Assembly: GCA_004194705.1 (NCBI GenBank)
Contig: SADC01001316.1
Location: 62,001 to 126,000 of the forward strand
Length of the DNA stretch: 64,000 nucleotides
Origin: Ditylenchus dipsaci
Lineage: Eukaryota; Nematoda; Chromadorea; Rhabditida; Anguinidae
Direction: 5' to 3'
Both the position numbers and the translations under genes were made by a program. The notes beneath the pieces were generated by a model that did not search any database, was not told the DNA's origin, and saw only the letters and a list, made by a program, of their open reading frames with translations. Positions 43,201-55,200 of the stretch are shown in pieces (within the stretch, counting starts at the first letter, position 1; every line of letters begins with the position of its first letter).

Positions 43201-46200
43201 CCCAATAACGATCACCTGAGGCGGGTCCCTAGGGTGATCGTTATTGGAAGGTTCGACTGTATAACCGACCACCTACCTACCCTAACTGACCACCCACCTA
43301 CCCTACCTCGACACCTACCTATCCTACCTGGCTTGAATCGATACTCGTCTTAGAGGAAGCCCTGAATCAAGCCATTTAATATCTCAAAATAAAGCTAAGA
43401 AGTTGCTTTACAACTTAACGTCGAGTTTTTCTTACTTGGTAGCAACACATTCAAAAAGTCAAGAAAAACCCGAAAGTAAAATTTTCGTATGAAAAACCTA
43501 TGACTTTAGGGGCTAAAAATCATTGCTCGTCGCTGAAGAATTTTCAAACTCTACCATTAAATAGCTCAAAATGTAGCTAAGAAGTTTCTCTACAACGTAA
43601 CGTTGAGCTTTTTCTGCTTTTGCATAAAAAACACGTAAAAATTGGATTAATAAGAAAACATGACGGAATGACAAACATAGTCCAAATACTATATAGAGAT
43701 GGAGTTTTAGAGGGGCATGCTCGTCACCGATGAGAATATCCCAAAAAGTGGGTACCAGGTCAATTGAAAAAGAAATTATTTTGAAATGCAAATTTGTTGA
43801 GTATCCTTCCGTAAGAAGTATTTAAAAATAGTTGCAGTAATTAATAGTGTCGTCGGTTCAGTGGTAGAGCTCTTGAAGCTCGGTCGTCGATTCGGTTTCC
43901 ATTGGAAACAATGCTTTTCCTTGATTTTTACATTTACAAATTTACATGTACAAAATGCGAAATTTCAATTCTCGTTTGAATCGCGCTTGTAGCCGCCTTT
44001 CAAAATATTCCCATCGCCGACGAGCATGCCCTTTAAACATCGATGGAAAATATTTATTTTAAATAAAAATAAATGTATTTTTGTAATAAAATCGGTGAAA
44101 AATTCGAAAAAAATCAACAGGTGGAACCAAGGCGATTTTTTTTCGGGGTCCGAATTATATATGCCCCCCCCCTCCTCCTACATTGTAGAATAGAGAAAAT
44201 ATTGGATCCCCTGCAATACTAGTCCATGGCTTGAACTCCAAATTTTCATGAATACCGAAAAAATTTAGAGCTAATTGGAGATCTGGTGTATGCTGAGCCG
44301 TCTGCCTCTCAATATGAGTAATTTCTGCCCAAAAATTATCGAATCTCCACCAATTTTTTAGTACTGCTGCTTGATGGTTTTCGGCATCCCAGTTTGTGGC
44401 GAAGACCGTCTACCCAAGCTCAAAAATGTTTTGGGCAAGTTGTTTTCGATGGCCAACCCGGCGTACAAGGATGTGTATCCGCTGGACGAGGAGAAGAAAA
44501 CCAAGGGCTACTGTTTTCTGGAGTATCCAACCAAGGAATTTGCTGAGTATGCCTGTCTGTTGCTGGATGGTCATGTGCTGGACAAGAGCCACACCTTTTC
44601 GGCCTACCCTCTGACTGCATTGCGCAAAGTGGAGGAGCCGGACAGGAACTGGACTCCGCCTCAGAAGAGACCTTATGTGGATGTAGTAAGTGAATTTAGA
44701 TTGACTTTAAGCGAATTAGTTGGATTTTGAAATTTTTATTTTAGGGAGATTTGTGGTGGTGGTTGCAAAACCCGAAGTGTCTGGACCAATTCGCCATTCA
44801 AGTGGAGAATCCAACCTCGGCAGTAGTCACTTTGGCTGTTTACTGGAACGGGAGAGGGTCTGCGGAGCCTACCTTGGTCAATGAAGAGGCGGTTAGAGAG
44901 GTATTTACTGCATTTTTCATAGTAAATGACCCACCTTTAATTTAAAATCCTGTTTCGACCCACTTTTTCAAGACTGCTTACCGACAAATTACCACAAAAT
45001 TATAGCTCATCTTTATGGGTATAATTTATCTGCAGTCGAACAAAATACAAATCTTTAAATAAAGTACAGATGAGAACCATGGCCATAACTGATTTGGTTT
45101 GCTAAAAACCTGAATTTCGAAAAACCGAAATTGACGTTAAACTGACATTTTCTCTACACATTTGTGTTAATTTTAATTAATTTTTTGGTATAGTGTAGCC
45201 TAGGATCTTAGCTTTCTAACAAGCTATCAATTTACCAGAAAAGGTTTCAAAAAATTGGAAGAAAAAGTCTTCAAAGGACCATACTTGTTGATGCAAATGA
45301 AAATTTGGCAAATTCAAATGCGCGCAAGACACTTCTCTTTCGTGTCTCAATGTACTCTTTCAACTACATCGAAATAACTCCAAAGAGTAGAGTGCGAGAC
45401 AAAAGCGAAGGGTCCCGGGCGCATTTAAATTTGTCAAATTCTCATTTGCATTAACAAGTATGGTCCTTTAAATGGACCGAATTTTCAAAAGAATTTGCTC
45501 AAAACTAAGACTTTTTCCTCAATTTTTTTGGTTAGTTAATAGCTTGTTGGAAAGATGAGATCCCAAGCTATATGGTACTGAAAAAAATTTAAAAAAAATT
45601 TACAAAAACTTTTCTAGAAAATGTCGATTTAACGTCAATTTCGGTTTTTCCTGGAATACCGTATTAGCTCTAATTATAAGCCATGGCGTATGATTTTTCA
45701 ACCGGGTTTTCAACCTTACAGTATTTAAGGTTTTTCGTGGCATAATTCACGTTTTTAATAAACTAAATCAATTTATGACTTAAAGGGCCTGACCTCTTCC
45801 TACTCGGTGGTCCCCGCCAATTCAAAAATTTTCCCTTGATCATTGGACTTCTGTACGGATTTTTCCGCTAGGTTTCTAACAAAACTAAGCCTAAAATTTG
45901 ATTTCAGGCCTAGTTTTGTTAGAAACGTGGCAGAAAAATCCGTACAGAAGTCCAATGATCAAGGGAAAATTTTGAATTGGCGGGGGACCACCGAGTAGGA
46001 AGAGGTCAGGCCCTTAAGAAACTTTTTTTAGTTCTAATTTTTTTCGTAGCTTTTGCTTGTATGGTCGCATACAATCCTATGATCAATAAAATCTTATGCT
46101 CAAAGTGTAGTCCTGCTTTCTGGCATCATTTTGAGTATTGGTTGTATACATAGTTGCACGGGCGCCGGCGCTGCTAGTCAAAACGGGCGCCGGTTACGGG

Positions 46201-49200
46201 CGCCGACCTGACAAATTTTGAGCCGACCCGAAAATTTTTGGATGCCAGCGCTGCCGATAACTTTTTTTTTCGAGACTGCCAGCGACTTATTTATGTATTG
46301 AAAAAACTTATTGCTTATACTTGCTATTACCGTAGATGTTAGGAGTATTTTTATAAAAAAAACAAAAAAAGGCGATGCCGGCGCCCGTGCAACTATGGTT
46401 GTATACAGGGTGATATACTCAACGGTTTCCTCAGCCTCAGTCGTCATCCGGGCCCAAAATTTTAACTCAGAGGTCAACTCAGCCGGCTACTGGCTGAGTT
46501 TAACCTCAGCCGGCTGAAGTCAGCCGGCTGAAAACACCACCCTGGTTGTATACAAGGTTTCTTTTCTTTCCGGACAGAAGAGATTTGGAAAGTTAGCCGG
46601 AAGGTTTTCCGGAAAACTTTCCCCTTGGTGGCGAGAAATCGCACAGAAATTAGAAAGAATTACCCGTACTATATTCGATAAATGTATAAAAAAATTTCGT
46701 ATAATTTCACCCTGTCGAGGTAGAATATCGAGTATGTTTTAAATTCTACGAATTATTCTTTCTTGATTTTGAAATGGTCAATTTTTTTGTCTCGATCATT
46801 TTTTGAAATTCTGTTTTCGTCAATCCATTATATATATATATAACGTCAAAAACACGATTTTAGCTTGGTTCCCTCTCTGGTTTGGCTCTTGCTATCCAGA
46901 AGACACAGAGAGACCGATCAAAAATCGTGTTTTTGACATAATATCCTAAAAAATCTTGTCGGCTAGAAAAATCGACTGACGAAATTTCGAAAAAACGAAA
47001 AAAAAATTGGCGCTACTGTAATATACACGACCCCCCCCTCCCCGAAAAAAATCATCCTATAATATAAAGCACCACTACCTCCCCCCCCCCCAAATAATTT
47101 TTAGGCTTAAAAATTAGGCTTGGGCTTCGGCCGTAGGCATTAGACACAGGTACAACACGTAATAATTTTGAACGACTTTCACCACTTTTCAAAAAAATGG
47201 TTTTTGGGTACCTGAAAAAATATTGGGGGGGGGGGGGGTATATGACCGTAGCGTCAAGAAATTAATGGCCATTTCAAAACCGGGAAATTTGTTTACGCAC
47301 CCTGTATTTGATTATTTTATCGAGCTGCTAGTCAATCTAAATACAGTTCTTGGGCTAATGGCCGAGCATATAGCTGCCATTTGGCCGAAAAAAACCCCGA
47401 CCATTTTTACAGTCATTCTACTACACAGTCAATTCCCACAGTTTAAAAATTATGAAAAACAAAAATAAAATCAAGATAAACGGCTGACTATTTGACTAAA
47501 CTCGCCATATTCCACCGCATGGCCGGCCATTTGGCAACAGCGCAACACAACTAGACACTAATAAATTCTTCGAAACCCCAATACAATTTTTTTCAGAACT
47601 GGTCAGAAAACATATTCAAATGGTCGCCACATGGCTCCTTCCTGACCACTCTTCACAAACAAGGCATTGCACTGTGGGGTGGCGAGAAACTGGCCAAAGT
47701 GCAGAGATTTCAACATGAGGATGTCAACTTCATAGAGTTCTCGCCCAATGAAAAATATCTGGTCACTTATTCCAGAGAGGAAAGACGGTTTGGAGATGGA
47801 GAGAACTGCTTGAGAATCTTTGATGTGTTCACTGGAGAAATGAAGAAGAGCTTCTCGCCCTCTGGACAAGGATCTGCTAGGATTCACGACTGGGTAGGTG
47901 GCTTAGGGTGGTTTTATGGAGTGCGTAAACTGTACAAGATTGTCAATAATTTTATTTATTTTAAACTTTTTTCGGTTGAATTTTTTAAGTTTGATACAAA
48001 AGACTCATCTGTTTTAGTCCGTTATCTAAAATACAGTCAAATCTAGATGTAGTGGCCCCTCCAATATAGTACTACTTTTTTCTGTATCCTAGCTGAGCTT
48101 TTTCTCTGTCAACTGAGTGATCAAACACCCTAATCAAAAATAATTGTTAAGAAAACCACGGTTAAAAAACCGTGGTTTTTTACCTCGCTGTTTTTAGTGG
48201 AGTTTTACCATATATTTAGTGTGATTATCTCAAAAATTATTTTTAATTATGGCTCGTTCACGGACTGCGACTTAGACTGAGACTATTTTGGCTACATGAA
48301 CATCTCTTAGTCTCAGTCTAAGGTGTTCACGGAGTGAGACTTAGACTGAGACTAAGACTAATTTTCTTCACGTGAAAAATATGAAAAGCAGGATAAATTT
48401 TTTTTAAACTGGTTTAAAGGGTTATTGGATGCCTTCTTTCTTGACCAGCCATCTTAGCTGAGCACGCAACGGTATAGAAAACTGCTCTGGCATTATTGCA
48501 ATAAAGTGGAGGATTTTTTTGAAGTTGATCGATGATATGGCATCATATGGCTAACGGCGTAGTTGAAGCCGTTTCTGGTCTCCACAATGTCCTTGTCGAG
48601 CCATGGCAGATTTTTATAATTGGCGTGGAATAAACACCGGTGCACCCGAAGAAGTGGCCAATGCAAAAGACATAAGAACAAAGCTTGTTGAAACTTTTAA
48701 TGGTGTCGTTAGTGAATATTTCCAGGAAAAATTATCTGAACAAAGAAATTAATGAAAATTGTGAATATTGTGGACTCACCTAAAATTGCACTGTGAACAT
48801 GTAAACAAAGTCTCTCTTAGTGACTTCTTAGTTTAAGTCTAAGTCTCAGTCCGTGAACACCTTATGGCTCTATCACAATTGTAAGTGTAAGTGTAAATGT
48901 TAATGTAAATGTAAGTGTAAATGTAAGGTGTCTTACAATACCAAAAACATTTACATTAACACTTGCATTTACACTTACGCCTTCACAATACGAATGTAAA
49001 TGAAAATTTTCTATTTCTTCTAACTTTTATTTCCAAGTTTTTTTTTTTTTTAGTAGGCAATTTTTTAGTTTTTATAACTAGCATTGAACTCTTCGTCATT
49101 AATAAAACACTTTTAGTATTCTCTGAAAACAGTTGTATTTAATTTTCATTTACATTTACATTCGTATTGTGAAGGGTAAGTGTTAATGTAAGTGTAAATG

Positions 49201-52200
49201 TAAGGGTGTTCACAATACCAAAAATATTTACACTCACATTTACACTTACAATTGTGATAGAGCCATTAGACTTAAACTGAGACTAAGACTTAGACAATTT
49301 TGGCTACATGAACACCCCTTATTTTCAGTCTAAGTCTTAGTCTTAGTCTCAGTCTAAGTCGCAGTCCGTGAACGAGCCATTAGGTTTTTGACCACTCAAT
49401 CAATAGAGAAAAATCTCAGCTACAAAACTGTGTGGAAACATTTGAGATAAGAAAACAAAATGTATGAAAAAAGGTATGTGAGGTGAAGTAGTAGTCGATG
49501 TCAAAAAGTAGCCGCAAAAGTCTCGCTCCCTTTAAACTTCGATATAATGGCCCTAGTGAGGTATAAAATATTTAAAACTACAATACAGTGTCCGTCCCCC
49601 CCCCCTATAGCGGCCTGTCCAATATAGTGGCCCGAGGCTTTTTCCCGAGGGAGCAACTATATTGAGGTTTCACTGTAATCAAAAATGAAAATTTGTAGTA
49701 TAAAAATTTGAAATAAAATTTAAAAATTTTTTTAAATTTCGGAATTTTTGCAGTGGTCCGTTTTGTTCTCCAAATAAGTTCAAATTTTGAAATTCCCGGC
49801 AAATTTTTTTTTGGCATTTTATCCTTTTTTCAATTATTTTGATAAAATGCACAAAGAATTTAGAAATTTTGACTACAGAGGAAGAGCGGGGGGCCATGGC
49901 AAAAAAATCAATTTTTTAAAATTTTATCAACAAACAGACAAAAAATTTTGAGTTGGAACAATCTGAAATTAAAAGTAACAAACTTATCGAACAACCAAAT
50001 ACGAATTCGGGAACTTTTTGTAATATATATTTTTTTACGACTAATATTTCACAATATTTCAGCCCTTCTTCAAATGGTCGCCCACCGAGGAGTACTTCGC
50101 TTTCTGTCGTCCCAAAGGCAACACAATCAATGTGTACGAGACAAGCAACTTCACCCTGTGTGACAACCTACCCATAGCCTTGGATGGTTTGGTCACTTTT
50201 GAGTGGAACTCAGCCAAAACCTGATAGCCTACTATTGCGAAGAACGCGCCTCAGCTGGAGCTCCAGCTGTTATTGGTTTGATAGAGTTTCCGTCAAGGAA
50301 CAACCTAAGATCAAGCAGGATTTTCTCCGTCTCTGCCGCCAATTTGTTTTGGCAGAAGGCGGGACAGTATCTAGCTGCTCACACTGAACGCTACAACAAT
50401 GCGAAAAAGACCAAGGACAAAGAGATCAAGTTAACTGTGAGATTTGATATTTTTGGCAAAAGTATTGGTTCTACTTTAAGAATGTGTCAAAAAAACTTTA
50501 CCGCCTGAAAAAGATTTTAAGTAGATTTTTTTTCGGGTCCTATCCCTCGGAAATCTCCAACTTCGGACGAAAATTTGTTTTTTAAACCTTGTAATGATTA
50601 CGATGCTAGTGACAAAGGGAACTGGTCTACAATATGCGCCCCAAAATTTTAGCTTGGTCCTCCCTGTTGTTTTTCCTTGAAAAATGCCTTGGTCCCCCTA
50701 TTGTTTTGAAGGTGATCATGGTTAAGGTGATCATGTTAAGCATAATCACCATGACCACCATGATCACCTTCAAAACAATAGGGGGGACCAAGGCATTTTT
50801 ACCTAAAATTCAGAATTCAGAATTACCTAAAATTTTGGGGCAAAGACCTAGTGACAAAGACCAATATAAAAAAAATTAAAAAGTTCAAAAAGTGGTCAAA
50901 TTTTTTGACACACTGTAGTTAACACCCTGATCTTTTAGATCGAAAAGCCGGGGTTTTACGATTTTAGATTAGTAGATGGATCCTTCGAAAATATCGAGAC
51001 CTAGACAACCATGTTAAGACTGCTCACAACTTTTTCTGCGAATTTTAGATGCTCAATAATCAGCCTGGCGTCATTTGTTTTTTGGAACGTTGGCAAAAAT
51101 ATTTTTGCCGCCTTATGGTTTTCGGTAAAAATATCAAAATTAGGCACAGTCAACTATTGGTTTTAAAAACGAAATAGAAAAAGGCAAATTATGTCGAAAA
51201 CACGATTTTTCTTTCTGAACCCCCTGTGGTGTGGAACCTTGCCTTGTTGAAAGTCCAAATGAATCTGGCCTAAAGAACAGAACATAGCAAAGAAAAACCA
51301 TATTTTTGACATTAAATACAAAATAAATTTGGTGTTTAGGGGTGGTTTACCAGTGAAAACAGAAATTTGCATAAAACTTACGAGTGTTTGAAATTCTAGG
51401 CATTTCTTGCGCACATCTGTAAATTTCAAATTTACACTAACATTTCGGACAAAATATATTTTAAATCGTCACTAATCCCAACTTATTCGAATTTTCAGGG
51501 AGTTGCATCCCACCTCGAAATATTCGACTGCACTGAAAAGGAGGTGGCTGTCCAGACCATCCAGTTGCAGGAGCCTTTTATCAACTTTGGCTGGGAGCCC
51601 AAGGGTAATATTCCCATACATACAAGACACTCTTCCTTTCAAAAATCAAACCGAAATTTCAGGCAACAAATTCTGCGTGCTCATCGGAAACAGCAACAAA
51701 GTGACGCCATTGGTGTATAGACTAGACAAAGGCAAACCCATGCCCATCCTGGTGTCCAAAATAGAGGCAGGTATCCAGCTAAATACAGTGGAATGGGCGC
51801 CTCAAGGTGGCTGGCTGTCTGTGTTTGGTGCCAACTCCTCAGCTGGACATGTCTTCTTCATTGATACTAATGGCGCTGAGGCTATAAGGACTAGAATTGT
51901 GGAACATCCCTCCATGAACCAGGTATGTGCAAGTGGATTTCAAGCTATAGCTATAATGAGTACGGCTATTTTCGTATTCGCTCACTAGGGGATGGCCATA
52001 ATTTTTTATCTTTATTGAAAATTCTTGCAGTCGGTGTCGTCTTGTAGACAAGTTAGAAGCTGAAAAAATTAGTCATTGATAAACCACTAGGTTGATCAGA
52101 AACTTTTGAGAAAAACCATTTATTTTTATTAATTTTTTTGTTCAATAGCATACCGTAATTCCTCTAATAAGTCGGCCCCTGTGATTCAAAATCGTGTTCT

Positions 52201-55200
52201 TGGCATTGTGTTTTCGACCCATTTTTTGAAGACTCCTGTTTGGCAAGTTACCCCTCAATTTGTAGCCAGTGAGATGAGCTACAAAATAGATAGTGACTTG
52301 CTTAACAGTGGTCTTCAAAATATAGGTCAAAAACACAATGCCAGAAACCCGTTTTTTGAATTTAGGGGGCCGGCTTATTAGAGGAATTACGGTAAAAAGT
52401 TTTTTTTTAATTCTTTGAAAATTGATTAAAATCCAACTATTTCGAACATTTTCGGATTCTTATCAATTTTCAAAGAAATGATTTTTTTTCAAAAGACCAT
52501 TTATCAACACTCAGATTTTAAAAAACCATTCGGCCACTTTGATTTTGAAGCTCTTGAGCTGCGCTACAGAGTGATGATAAGATGTTGTCAGGACACTTTT
52601 AACTCAATATGAAATTTGGTCACTGAAAGTGATGAAAACGCTTGTCATCTTCCTAAAATGACCACACAAGTGTTTGGAGCTAAATGGTGACTTACCCGAA
52701 ATTTTATAAAGCCTGGAAGAATTTTTTCGAACTGTGATTTTAATTTGATGTCTATAATTCTTAAAGTGTTTTTTTTCAAAAAATAGACCGTTCAAAAGAC
52801 ACCCTGGGAATAAGGCTATCGTGCAGTGGAGGTAGATAAAGGAAAAGTTCAAAAATTTACCGAATTACCGAATACATTTTTGTTCTTTTGATTTTCAGGG
52901 GGCTACTATTTTTCAACTCCTCTCCTAGGAGGGGGGGGCTACTTTTAGAAAGGGGCTACAATTAGAGGAGGGGGCTACTATTAGAGTGAATACGTTAATT
53001 CGAAATCAGAGTCTCATGGTTGGCGTCTGAATTTATTTTTCATTGAATCTGCCTTTTGACACCCACAGTACCGACTGTGATTTCTGTATACCGTAAATTC
53101 TCTAATAGAGCCCCGGGGGCTTTATTTTTCAACCCCTGAAAAATCTTGAAATTGTCAATCGAAAATGGTGCTAACTCTGAAATCCTAGTCAAAAATCGAG
53201 GGGGGACTCTATTAGAGAGGGGGGCTCTATTAGAACATTTACAGTATCCTGGTGCAGAAATTCACGCTCAATAAGATGGAGCGAATCGAAACTTCGAAAG
53301 CGCTACTGGAAGGGCAAAGTGTACTATTTTGAATTGGTGTAAAAAATTTCTTTATTTTTATTCAACTATCTATAATTTCTTTTATACAAATTATTGAGCT
53401 ATTAAAGTCTAACTAAATTCGTAGCACTTTTAAAGGACCATACTTGTTGATGCAAATATATTACATGTACAGTCAAACTTTTTTATAAGCTACACTCCAT
53501 ATAAGCTACCTCCCTTATAAGCTACTCCTGAGTCCGGTCCCATATGGGGTATGTTCCGTATAACATACCCCCTATATAAGCTACACCTCTTTACAGGGTG
53601 CGTCACAAAAACTGGTGCAAAAAGAAAAAATTCGGCCAAGGTTTCCCCTCCGCGCCGGGATATGGCTTTTTCGAGTTTTAACGTCTCTTGCACGATGTTG
53701 AAAGATAGGAAAGTGAACACCGCACATTTATTAAACAACAACAAAACAAAATTCAACAGAAAAATATGCCGAGGTTCATTCAAAGTGCTTTCCTTTCGCA
53801 GCAATGCATCTTTCTATTCTTCCTGGAAAAGCATCTACAATCTTGTTGATTGTCTCCAGCTCCAGCCTGTTCCATTCTACGATGATTGCTCTCTTTAGCG
53901 ATTTGACTGTCCTGTGAGGCTTATTGCAGACTCGATCTTCCAAGATTGACCAGATGGAGTAGTCGAGCAGATTCAAGTCCGGAGAACGATGGAGCGCCGT
54001 CCTGAAAACGTATGCAAAACTTGATAAAATTTACCAAAGAAAAGCCTACCTGCTGAAAAGTCCACCTTTCATCACCGAAGAACCATTGAGCCCACGGTCG
54101 AACTTTTTCACGCAGGATTTTTTGCCGATAATACGCACCATTGAAAGAAAAATCGGATTTTAAGAAGACAGGAGGCAGTTTTCCCGTGAACGTGCAGCCT
54201 AGGACAACCATCACCTAAAAAGAAGAAGATCAGAGAAATCCAAGGGTAAACAACAAACTTGGAGAGGATGCTGACGATGCTCAATTATTCGGTCTTCAGC
54301 CGCCGGGATTTCATTTAGCCAAACACGATCATTTTGCCTGTTGTGCGCTTGCTCAATGGTGAAGATCTTTTTATCCGTAAAGATGACGTTGCGATAGTAA
54401 CCGTTTGCAAATCTTCAACAAAAAACTTCTTTTCAATCCTGAAAAAGATTAAAAATCATAGCTTGTTCTCATTTCTTGACAAAGTTGGAGTCATTTTTGG
54501 ACGTGCTCTGGCCCAAGTCCTTTTCGAGAGAGCATCTTAAACGGTTTGAGTCCAAGACCCATTGCAAAGATTCGATACGCTGAAATATCTGCAAGATGAA
54601 GAGATAAAAAATAAAATGTAAGTGGCAACAGGCTTACGAGAGATTCCCATTCGTCGTCCGAGCTTTCTTGTCGAGTTTATCTTCGTCGAAGGCTCTGCGG
54701 TGGTTGCAAATGCTACGGCTGCCACAATTTCCTCACTCCTTGCAGATCTTGATAGCCCAGATCCTTTCTGTCTTTGTTACTCCCTGTTTCTTCAAATCAC
54801 TTGACTGCTCTGCCAACTGTATTGCGTCCCACTCCGAAAAGCTCCGCGGTGTCACCAATTTTTTTGCGCTTTGCTTGAGATGGACAAAAGCTGCTCTCAG
54901 GTCTTGAATCTTTTGCTCGGCCATTCTGAAACACATACGGAAATGACAAGAAATGCGACGAAAATTGCACCAGTTTTTGTGATACACCCTGTATAAGCTA
55001 CATCTAGGATCGGTCCCGAGGTGTAGCTTATAGAGAAGTCTGACTGTATGTGTAATTGTTTAAATTTGACAAATATGGTGTCGAAGCAAGCGCCAGAATG
55101 TGAGCTTTTTCAAACACCAAAAACAACTTGCAAATAGAGTATTTGCAGAAAGTTATTAGTTATTTATGAAAACATTGTTTTAAAAAAGCAGAATTTGTAA

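Larger units (their letters stand above)
48034..49675. mobile_element. Pogo-like element, AGTGGCCC class
   Basis: TA + CAGTCAAATCTAGATGTAGT and TTGAGGTTTCACTG + TA. The words TATAGTGGCCC repeat at the right. Two Harbinger-like MITEs are nested inside. Confidence 0.7.
53470..55046. mobile_element. Pogo-like element, TATAAGCTAC class
   Basis: TA + CAGTCAAACTTTTTTATAAG and GAGAAGTCTGACTG + TA; TATAAGCTACMYCC words, GAGTCCGGTCCC landmark. Interrupted at 53592. Confidence 0.8.
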
